A stretch of DNA of 64,000 nt from Trifolium pratense (lineage: Eukaryota; Streptophyta; Magnoliopsida; Fabales; Fabaceae). The stretch covers positions 23,845,362-23,909,361 of the forward strand of contig NC_060061.1 in assembly GCF_020283565.1 (NCBI RefSeq). The letters run 5' to 3'. The translations under genes were made by a program, and so were the position numbers. Each line of letters starts with the position of its first letter. Position 1 is the stretch's first letter. A model generated the notes under the pieces. That model was not told where the DNA came from. It ran no database searches and was given only the letters and a program-made list of their open reading frames with translations. Shown here in pieces: positions 1 to 8,101 of this stretch.

Positions 1-701
1 GCGGCCGGCGGGGGAGAGTGAAGGGAATTATGAGGGGAATGGTATAACGGGTTTTTCTCCAAGTTTTGTGTTAAAAAAAATGAGTGAGAGAATTGTTTTG
101 GTAATATATAGAGAAGTTGGAATTGGTTGGATGAAAGGAAGACACTCATGTATATTAGGCCAATGGAAAATGGAAAATTGGGGAACTTTTTCATTTTCAT
201 ATATTTTTTTTTTTTGTGCAACTTTTCATTTTCTTTAAGTTACAAATTTTTCATGCACAAAAAAAGTTACAAATTTTTCGGATCAAGATCTTCTCAATAA
301 AATTAACAATAATTAACAAAAATCTATGATTCGATATAAATAGAGGTAAATCATCACTTCAACATGTGTATGATGTTATGGAGTAGGGTATGTTGGATCT
401 AGATTTCTTGTTGTGACATTTTTACATAGTATATTGAATTAATCATCACACAATTTTATGATTTTAGCCACTTATTTTAATTGGATGACTGAGATTGGTT
501 ACATCAGCATGTAGTATAATTATATAAAATCTTTTTTTTTTGACAACCAATAATTATATAAAATCTTATTCCGTGTTTATTTCAGACACTAGGAAAAGGA
601 GTTATGGTTGGAATATTAATGATTTTCTTCTTCTTTTTTTTTTTACAAGAAATTTTTTATTTTTTATTTTTATATATTAATGTATCTAAAATTATAAATT
701 T
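1..701. other. AT-rich intergenic DNA, no gene seen
   Basis: Long T and A runs with short low-complexity stretches. No coding stretch, tRNA or clear terminal repeat was found. The GC-richer first 60 bases could be the edge of a gene outside the window, but nothing readable supports that. Confidence 0.5.
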
Positions 702-1050
702 TTATATAAATAAGTGTAAAAATACAAAAATCAAAATTATAAAAACACTTATTTGATCCGACAGCCATCTCCTTCGATCTGCACTGTCCGAAGAGGGACA
801 ACTACCTGTCAATAAACACAACAACTCAACAACAGCTTCTTGATCAACACTTGAAAGCACCGCAGTCCACTGTAAGCGCCATGACCAAACATGTTCCGGC
901 CAATCACCAACTTTTGTGACTACAACATTAGGATGTCGCGCTATGCTAAACAAATGGGGATATAATTCCTTTAAACTAACATGTCTGAACCAAACATCAT
1001 GCCAAGACCGCAAACAATTACCATTGCCCCAACGATTGGTATTATAAAGT
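702..1050 (-). pseudogene. LINE (non-LTR retrotransposon) pol C-terminal relic
   Basis: The minus-strand translation contains RWGNGNCLRSWHDVWF, then LKELYPHLFSIA, a W-x-W-x-LQW stretch and SADRRRW. This is the pattern of the linker between reverse transcriptase and the C-terminal zinc-binding region of plant LINE polyproteins (established family knowledge). There is no RT core or endonuclease beside it and no usable ATG, so it is a fragment of roughly 100 codons. It degenerates into AT-rich sequence at its 3' side. It is an element fossil, not a host gene. Confidence 0.65.
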
Positions 1051-1157
1051 GGACATTTTAATTATCTTTTTAGGTTTATTGAATAATTTATGTATTTGGT
1101 CTATATTTAGATCAAATTCATAAATATTCAATCAACCTAAAAGAAGAATTTTACTTA

Positions 1158-1338
1158 GGACAAAACTTATATGCATTTCTTTAGATGCTGTTTTTCTGTT
1201 CCTCTCACAAAAAGGTAGTTATTTATATTTTTTAATTAAAAAAAGAAAAAGAAAAATGTTTTTAAATAAAAATAACTTCTCCCCATGTATCTAGCACAGT
1301 AAAAACTGTGTATATGAAACTGTACATAAGTTTGGTCC
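1158..1338. mobile_element. MITE, Mutator-like, copy A (181 bp)
   Basis: The element starts GGACAAAACTTA and ends with its imperfect inverse (TAAGTTTGGTCC). It is flanked by an exact 9-bp duplication, TTTTACTTA, at 1149-1157 and 1339-1347. It is a diverged member of the family found again at 17380-17561 and 41083-41264. The 9-bp duplication points to Mutator-like transposase mobilisation. There is no coding capacity. Confidence 0.8.
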
Positions 1339-1478
1339 TTTTACTTATATTTGAATGGTACCATGTTCCCCACTTTCTGTAGTTCCGCCAATTCCCCCTC
1401 TCATCTCTACCCAAGGCCGTAAATAAAACACAAAACCACGTTACATTGGAATCAAAGAAGCACTAGTTACAATTTTAA

Positions 1479-4274
1479 TTATTCTACTATGAGCTGACAT
1501 CCATTAATAACTTCCAAATTTTGTAACATTGCTGCCATTGCATAGGAGGGTTTCTGAACATAGACTTTTTTTAAGGTAGTCAAAGACCATAGTTCACATG
1601 GGAGGCTATCCAACTTATCACAGCGGTTAATAGCAAGGGTTTGAAGGCGGGTCATCGAACCATCGGCTAATTTCAAATTTCGAATGAGCAAATTTACCAT
1701 TTGAAAATATTGCAACTGTGGGAACTCGCCTTCAACACAATTAAGATCAAAAAATGAATTTGAAGACCTATAGCAATTGTCTCCATTTAAGATCAAAATT
1801 TGGAGTTTAGTGAGACTTCCAATAACTTTCATCTTATCATCATTCAAGCAGCTAATACGTGACAATGTTAACTTGGTAATGTTGGGAGGAAACATGAATA
1901 CAGAGGTTACAATGTTGGTGGTATTGATCATTTTTAGTATCATGAGATGTCTCAAGTGCTTCAAACTTTGTAATACTTCCTCGGGCTTATAACTAATCTT
2001 CAATCGTCGTGAGTGTGGCCAACCATTCAAGTCGAAGTAGATTTCTAGCTTAATCAAATGCCTCAAATGTTGTAGACTAAGCAACATTTTGGGCACATCT
2101 CCCTTGAAGTTTGAGGAGACATGCAATCTTAATTTTCTTAGTTTGGGGAAACTTCCTTTATCTATGAGATATGTGGTATCTTTATTGAGTACAATGGAAG
2201 ATATGGTTTGAAGATTCCACATAACTTCATCGTCCGAACGACGACCACGTAGCATAATAGGCCCAAAAGTATACAAATGTCTTAGATGCTTGAGCTTTGT
2301 TATTCCATAGGGGAAAGAAATTGTGGTGGTCCTCCTGGTCGTAGATCCAAAATCTAATGTTTGTAGATTTTGAAGGTTGCAGATAGAATCAGGAACACTT
2401 CTAATATATTGTGAGCCTATTCTCAAGTACCTCAAGTGGACAAAGTTTCCCAAGTTTGAAGGAATCTTACAACAATACTTTCCCCAAAGATCCAACACAC
2501 GAACCAATTTGAAGCCTTTGCAAAGCCATTTCCAGTCATTGCTGTAAACGAAGCAGTTCGGGTCAGAGCAAAACAAAGAACGAACACATGAATGGTCATT
2601 GGGGCTTGAAGAAACATAGTGAGACATGCTAGAATGGACAGACAATCTGCGAGGTTTTGTGGGGATCAAAATGTTGTTATCTGTGCAAACTTGGAAGAGG
2701 TTGTCCTCTTTGCTCTCTAATATACAAAGATCTCTGAGAAGATCATGGATGCGACATGTTTTCACGCCTCCACTATCCTTCACTCGTGCTACTTGGATCA
2801 AACTACGATCAATGAGCTCGTACAAGTAGTCTTCAGCAACGTCATTTGGATCCCTACTTCCTGTTTCTTGTATAAATCCTTCAGCGACCCATAGGTGCAA
2901 CAATTGCCTTGCACATATTTCAGAATCTTCAGGGAATATCCCTAGATATAAAAAACATGGTTTTAATTTTGAATGCAAGTTGTCGAAACTGAGTTTAAGT
3001 ACTACGTCCTTAACTTGGGTCTCGTCTCGGGTAAGATACCAATTGACATGTCCTAACACTTTGGACCATTCTCTGTGTGACTTTTCCTTGTTTGCTAGAA
3101 GCCCTGCTAGCACCACAATTGAGAGTGGCAACCCGCCACAACTTTTAACGATTTGCTTACCTAGAGATCCAACATCACAATGGTACTCTTCTCCTCTAAA
3201 AACTTTTTTGGAGAAGAGCTCCCAACTCTGTTCTTCATTCAGAAATTGAAGGCAATAAGGAGGATCTCGACTGGTATGCGAAGCAACTTCTTTCAAACGA
3301 CTAGTTATCAGTATTCTGCTTCCTCTGTTTTCGTCGGGAAAAACATCTTTTACCTCATCCCAATCTTGTACTTTCCACAAGTCATCAAGAACTAGCAAAT
3401 ATTTTTCCCACTTCAAGCATTCCCACACTCTTTTCTTAAGCTCATCATCACTTAAGTTAGAGATATCATCAGAATTATTCACAGCTTCTTTGTGTTTCTT
3501 ACTCTTCTTTTTGTTGCTGCTCCTTCTACATTCATAAGCATGGTTTGACATTAAATTTTTATGAATGCCCATCAAAAGTTCTCGGACTCTACACTCAATT
3601 GAAACGTAAATCCATGTGCGGCTATTGAAGTGTTTCTTCACTTTTTCACTGTTATAGACCTTTCGGGCAAGAGTTGTTTTGCCCAGCCCACCCATACCAA
3701 TGATTGAAACAACGTTGAGACGAGGCGAACCACCCTCTATGAGTCTATTGATGACTTCTTCAGATTCATGGACAAAGCCTACAACATCTTCCTCCTCCAC
3801 ATTTCTTCTTAATTTGTGAAGTGATCGGGTCCTCTCCTCATCTTCTGTTGCTGATGCTGATTGATCAGTACTTTCTTGATTGTATTTGATCTTGTTTTCA
3901 TGTATCTCATTGAGTGTTGTTTTGATCTTGTCAATCTTCTCTGCTACGTCGTGGAGTAAATTTGCGTGATCAATGCTGTGAATCATTCTTCCTAGTACGT
4001 TTCTGTCCTTGTAGATGGAAACATTGGCAATGAATGTGTCAATTACATCCTCGGCTACGTAGGAGATATCTCTGATCTGACTCAGAACCTTCTGTTCAAT
4101 CTGTTTGTTGTTGTTGTTCTTCCCTTGAGGGGAAGTTTTGAGGTAGACATTTATGATTTCAAGTTCATTGCGGAGGGATATGATTTTGTCTTCCACGCCA
4201 CAAAGCAAATTAGCTTCGCGTTGCAGCAATTGTGATAAGTGTTCCAAAAGAAACGAAACAACGCTATCCGCCAT
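1479..4274 (-). CDS. CC-NBS-LRR disease resistance protein (RPP13-like), 931 aa
   Basis: Intracellular NLR immune receptor, single exon, ATG at 4274. An Rx-type coiled-coil region occupies about residues 1-130 with EDVID at 75-79. The NB-ARC region has P-loop GMGGLGKTT (193-201), kinase-2 LLVLDDLW (293-300), RNBS-B GSRILITSR (318-326), GLPL (381-384), RNBS-D CFLYLGIFPED (440-450) and an MHD variant reading IHD (509-511). About 370 residues of irregular LRR follow. A lysine/serine-rich insertion lies around 249-275 between P-loop and kinase-2. Length is normal for a CNL and no frame break is seen. The paralogue at 8102-10921 is almost identical through the CC and NB-ARC but clearly diverged in the LRR. 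A 771-bp transposon lies about 100 bp upstream. The recognised pathogen cannot be inferred. Confidence 0.95.
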   Translation of the reverse strand: MADSVVSFLLEHLSQLLQREANLLCGVEDKIISLRNELEIINVYLKTSPQGKNNNNKQIEQKVLSQIRDISYVAEDVIDTFIANVSIYKDRNVLGRMIHSIDHANLLHDVAEKIDKIKTTLNEIHENKIKYNQESTDQSASATEDEERTRSLHKLRRNVEEEDVVGFVHESEEVINRLIEGGSPRLNVVSIIGMGGLGKTTLARKVYNSEKVKKHFNSRTWIYVSIECRVRELLMGIHKNLMSNHAYECRRSSNKKKSKKHKEAVNNSDDISNLSDDELKKRVWECLKWEKYLLVLDDLWKVQDWDEVKDVFPDENRGSRILITSRLKEVASHTSRDPPYCLQFLNEEQSWELFSKKVFRGEEYHCDVGSLGKQIVKSCGGLPLSIVVLAGLLANKEKSHREWSKVLGHVNWYLTRDETQVKDVVLKLSFDNLHSKLKPCFLYLGIFPEDSEICARQLLHLWVAEGFIQETGSRDPNDVAEDYLYELIDRSLIQVARVKDSGGVKTCRIHDLLRDLCILESKEDNLFQVCTDNNILIPTKPRRLSVHSSMSHYVSSSPNDHSCVRSLFCSDPNCFVYSNDWKWLCKGFKLVRVLDLWGKYCCKIPSNLGNFVHLRYLRIGSQYIRSVPDSICNLQNLQTLDFGSTTRRTTTISFPYGITKLKHLRHLYTFGPIMLRGRRSDDEVMWNLQTISSIVLNKDTTYLIDKGSFPKLRKLRLHVSSNFKGDVPKMLLSLQHLRHLIKLEIYFDLNGWPHSRRLKISYKPEEVLQSLKHLRHLMILKMINTTNIVTSVFMFPPNITKLTLSRISCLNDDKMKVIGSLTKLQILILNGDNCYRSSNSFFDLNCVEGEFPQLQYFQMVNLLIRNLKLADGSMTRLQTLAINRCDKLDSLPCELWSLTTLKKVYVQKPSYAMAAMLQNLEVINGCQLIVE

Positions 4275-4373
4275 GTATATAGTCTAAAATGTTGTTTTTG
4301 GTGTTTGTGATGATAATTAATATGGTTCTGTCTTGATAAGGATCAAGGAAAACATAGTTGTTATATATATAAT
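4275..4373 (-). promoter_or_regulatory. Proximal promoter / TATA region of the first CNL gene
   Basis: On the minus strand a TATA-rich tract (ATTATATATATAAC, about 4359-4372) lies about 90 bp before the ATG. The paralogue has a matching tract at about 11009-11025. In this copy the tract includes the 9-bp target duplication ATATATAAT (4365-4373) of the adjacent transposon. The original TATA is thus duplicated, and everything farther upstream is displaced by 771 bp. The promoter role is inferred from position and composition. Confidence 0.5.
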
Positions 4374-5144
4374 GAGTTAGGATCCATTGACACCAGGTGT
4401 CAAACTAAATTTTAACACCAAATCTAATCCGTCAATTACAATTAATCCAAGGGCTATGTTTATTCATTTAATTTGCGCACATGTTCCTGACTCTTGCTAA
4501 CCACTCCCTAACTTTATTTTTTTTGCGCTACGCATTCATCGTGCCCTCTGTTTCAACATGTGTTTGACAAAATCCACACTTATATATGATTCTAGGCCTT
4601 TCTCAATCTGTGTTATTTATTCAGGTGCTTTCTCTTTCCAATTTTTTAGTGATGCAATGGCAAAATATTGGAAAATTATGTGATAATTCACGAATTTCAT
4701 GACTACGATGCAAATGCAATACTCTACTCACGATTTTGTTTCTAGGTTCATGAATTTCATCCAGGTGCTTTATCTTTTTCTTTTTTTTGAATTGTGGGTT
4801 TTATTGTGTTTAAACGATAAAGAGACGTGCATTAGCATTAGGTGTTAGGATTATGATCACCGATTAAGATGAACATTTGGATCAAACAAAAATAAACCAA
4901 TCGCAGCAGTTGTTAAAAAAAAAAACCAATCACTGCAGATAAATGAAACGATAGAGAGATTGAAAAGTTTAGTTAAATGTTGGGATGTTCTTCAGCGCTG
5001 TTGTAGAGTACTAATGAGGAGCACCGAGAAGATCACATGAACTGATTTATCAAATAAACAAGGACCATCAGATTAATTGAAATGGACGGATAAGATTTGG
5101 TGTTAAAATTTAATTTGACACCAAGTGTCAACGGATCCTAACTC
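4374..5144. mobile_element. Non-autonomous Mutator-like element, 771 bp, in CNL promoter
   Basis: Long terminal inverted repeats of about 70 bp: it opens GAGTTAGGATCC and closes GGATCCTAACTC. The pairing continues through GACACC...GGTGTCAAA and TTTTAACACCAAATCT on both sides. The exact 9-bp duplication ATATATAAT lies at 4365-4373 and 5145-5153. No transposase reading frame is present. The matching upstream region of the second CNL gene reads through uninterrupted, which is a natural empty site. Confidence 0.88.
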
Positions 5145-5153
5145 ATATATAAT

Positions 5154-6269
5154 ATATGTCCTAATGAAAGTTTATCACACGGTTGGATTGGAGCAGAAGG
5201 GACATTGTATGGAATCAAGAAATAGTTAGGAAAGTATAAGGAAATTGCACCTCAATAATTCAGAAAGACTTGGATGGAGACTTTTGTTGTTTTATTTTCT
5301 GCCTACTAAGAAACAACAATAAAGTTAAATTGCACCATCCACTTATTTACCTTTGTTTTTAGCAGAAGGGACATTGTTTTATTAATTTGCTTTTATTAGT
5401 GAAGTTTCCTTTGTTTTTCTGATACATGACCAAAAGTAAAGCCAAGTTTCAAGGTTTTAGGACCCACTCAAACTCAACTTATAGCATAAGCCCTTGCAAA
5501 GAAAAGTATAGGAAAATTCTCAGTTATAACTTTAAAGGGAGACTTGAAATATTTAGGAAGAGAACTAGTAACTTCAATTGGCATATATTGATTCAGGACC
5601 AAATCATTATCATAAATATTACAGTATGGAACAGTAGTTTAGGCATAAAAGATTCTTGAAAGGGGGACACTAATTGCTAAGATGTACTAGATTGAGATGA
5701 TTGTGCAAATAACATAACTGTTGTTTACTACAAATAATTTCAGTAAGAAAGTGTTACATTATCACTTTATCAGTGTATACAAATTAAAATCTTTTTATAA
5801 TTACATTTAAATATTGGTATAAATGTTTATTTCATGATATAAACTTCAAACCCTTTTGTGATCTGATGTCATCGTAGATATGGATTCAACCAGAGCTAAG
5901 GTGAGGGGACTGAAAATATAAACTGAAATGAAACTAACTTTATATATATGCATTTAAGCTGGAGTTTTCTAAATCTGGTTAGATTTATAGTTGGTCTGTT
6001 GGATCTACATTCACATTATCATTTTGGAACTCCTTTAATTTTTCACTCTGATTTCAAAGGTATGCTAAATGTATCTAAACCTAAAATTTTCTGTAATGTG
6101 GTATTGTTGCATTTCAAAGGTATGCTAATTTTTAATTCTTGTTCTCTCAAAATTCATGCCAAGATGTTTAATTGCCTATTATTCTCTATTTCATACTAAT
6201 GCATGCATGCAACTATAACTATGCACAAATATGACTCCACATCACAAAGACTTTATTATATATACACAA
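5154..6269. other. Duplicated CNL upstream flank
   Basis: No gene. Blocks align with 11030-12060, the flank of the second CNL: the stretch around 5160-5420 matches about 11030-11285, the segment near 5630-5700 matches about 11286-11360, and 6020-6269 matches about 11755-12040 including a shared GCATGCATGCAACTATAACT motif. Between these blocks the two copies differ by indels. This records the old tandem duplication. Confidence 0.7.
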
Positions 6270-6500
6270 TCAAACACAATGCAGAAGAAATAGAGAACAA
6301 TCTATGTCATGCTTTACCCTCAACCCAACCCTATCACCACATCCTTTAGAAAAACACTGACTAATGAAGAGTCTTGAATATCCATGAATGCGTTCGGTCA
6401 CAGGTTTCACACACAAAATCGGGTTATCAGGAACAGGCGTAACAGTATTCTCAACTCTATAAAAGTATTTTCTAGACACAACACATTCCTATTCGCTCAA
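6270..6500 (-). pseudogene. Truncated PI-PLC X-domain gene copy (3' end only)
   Basis: The minus-strand translation contains SRKYFYRVENTVTPVPDNP and CVKPVTERIHGYSRLFISQC, nearly identical to the C-terminal third of the intact gene at 12063-13016. The terminal coding segment carries an internal deletion of about 75 bp, and the stop region is altered. At about 6495-6505 homology stops abruptly and NLR sequence takes over, so the whole catalytic region is missing. Downstream sequence (toward lower coordinates) also matches that gene's 3' flank. Confidence 0.85.
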
Positions 6501-6846
6501 ATTCTTAAGGTAGTCAAAGACCATAGTTCGTTTGGGAGGCTCTCCAACTTATCACAGTGGTTATAATAGCGAGGGTTTGAAGGCGTGTCATCGAACCATG
6601 GGCTAATTTCCAGTTTTGAATGAGCGAATTTATCATTCGAAAATACTGCAACTGTGGGAACCCTCCTTCAACACAATTAAGATTTAAAAAAATTGCATTT
6701 AAAGACCGATTGCCTCCGGTTATGATCAAAATTTGGAGTTTGGTGAGATTTCCAATAGCATTCTTCCCGTCGTTAAGCATGATAGTCCCATCTGATTCCG
6801 AACGGAGACTGTGTAGCATGATAGGCCTGAAAGTATACAAAAACAC
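6501..6846 (-). pseudogene. NLR leucine-rich-repeat fragment with internal deletion
   Basis: The minus-strand translation matches the C-terminal LRR of the flanking CNL proteins: YTFRPIMLHSLRS, then a jump to IGNLTKLQILIITGG, LNCVEGGFPQLQYFRM and GSMTRLQTLAI. Compared with intact copies, about 120 codons between the first two blocks are deleted, and a one-base insertion near 6560 shifts frame before the end. It abuts the PI-PLC fragment directly. It is a remnant of a third NLR copy, not a functional gene. Confidence 0.85.
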
Positions 6847-6871
6847 TAGAATTAATACAGATAAATATTAA

Positions 6872-7212
6872 ACTAATTCACTTGGACATAGAAAGTAAGT
6901 CTCACCTTGGAAAATTATGTGAAAAATTTTGTTACTCAAGTATCCGATGTGGAACTAGCTGCAACTAGTACTATCTCGATGCTGTCATGATCAATTTTTT
7001 TTCTTATGTAAAAGTTATTTTTTTCTATTTTTCTAATTAAATAGTTTTTTATTTATAGCGTGCCGATTATTAATTATATTTGATAGTCCCAAACCACCAA
7101 CTATGTATACCTCCGACGTACCTAATTCTCTAAGAGTGATGAACCGCGTACCTGAACCTATACCATGTACCAGAGCGAATTGTGAACCGTGTGTGTGACT
7201 ATCGTCTATCAT
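6872..7212. other. Unassigned spacer between NLR/PI-PLC relics
   Basis: No recognised gene. The stretch 7085-7205 is less AT-rich than its surroundings and could be an exon fragment of unknown origin. It has a stop in most frames and no family resemblance I can name. Confidence 0.35.
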
Positions 7213-7266
7213 ATCCATGAATCAGTTTTGTGACAGGTTTCACACACAAAACCGGGTTATCAGGAA
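7213..7266 (-). pseudogene. Second, tiny shard of the PI-PLC X-domain gene
   Basis: About 54 bases match 12208-12262 of the intact gene (the segment around GGTTTCACACACA...CGGGTT). It ends abruptly on both sides. It is too short to encode anything but shows that PI-PLC sequence lies on both sides of the LRR fragment. Confidence 0.6.
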
Positions 7267-7284
7267 CCAAATGCATTTTAGGGA

Positions 7285-7410
7285 TGTTAGGACTGTTAAG
7301 CACATGCAATGCTATTTATAAGCTCGTTACCAAGGTTTTAATCAATAGAATGAGACATGTGCTAGATAGTATGATAGGGCCTTACAGAGTAGCTTTCTCC
7401 CAAGTTGGTG
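7285..7410 (+). pseudogene. LINE reverse transcriptase fragment
   Basis: The plus-strand translation reads CNAIYKLVTKVLINRMR then HVLDSMIGPYRVAFSQ. This is the block preceding the RT fingers/palm in plant LINE polyproteins, which normally follows RPISL. About 40 codons survive and similarity stops after AFSQ. It is directly adjacent to the PI-PLC shard. Confidence 0.7.
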
Positions 7411-7479
7411 AACTTGTGACAGTGTCTTTGTCTTTCAAAAGATCATTCATTCCATCTATGTTTATTCTAGAAATTTAGA

Positions 7480-7968
7480 ACAACAACTACTAAAAGAAGA
7501 GAAAAGAAATGATAAAACGCGAAACAATGGAACACAATGTTTGGTTACGAAGTTTGGCCAAGTGTGCGTCTACAGAACAACTGCAGTTCTAGTTCTGTAT
7601 TATTTATTTCTATTGAAAATTGAATTAGAAATTGAAGTGTCAGAAGTTTTATATAAATACTTCGCTCACTCTCCCGATGCCCACTTGACATTTCCTATGA
7701 GCCATACTCAAGTTTCTTTTTCCAATGAACCAATAAAACAATATACAAGAATGGATTTTCAACATGTTTGGAAGAACATAAGGACATTTGTGAAACCAAT
7801 ACACTGAAAAATGTATAGAAAACTTTACTCACTCACACCTACAATTTACATTCACTCTCACTGTTGACTAAGAGAGAGATATGAGTGAGTGAGACATAAA
7901 ATGAGTGAAACAAAAAAAAATAGCATACGAAGAGGAAAGAGGTACATATGAAGAAAACAAATCAGGTG

Positions 7969-7969
<1 letters not shown>
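7480..7969. other. Intergenic, nothing recognised
   Basis: AT-rich with a few TGAGTGAG-like repeats near 7840-7910. No coding or element signature was seen. Confidence 0.4.

Positions 7970-8041
<72 letters not shown>
7970..8041. repeat. (TA)n microsatellite
   Basis: An uninterrupted run of about 35 TA dinucleotides, 60 bp beyond the stop codon of the second CNL gene. Expected to be highly length-variable. Confidence 0.97.
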
Positions 8042-8045
<4 letters not shown>

Positions 8046-8101
8046 TGAGTAAGTTTTTGCTTACAACTTATACATTCTAATCAACAAAGCATTAGTTGAA
8101 A

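Noticed and set aside
2432..3395. Several open frames of 60-90 codons in other frames of the first CNL, repeated at 9079-10208 in the second
   Set aside because: They are overlap frames of the NLR coding sequence, conserved only because the two genes are nearly identical at DNA level.
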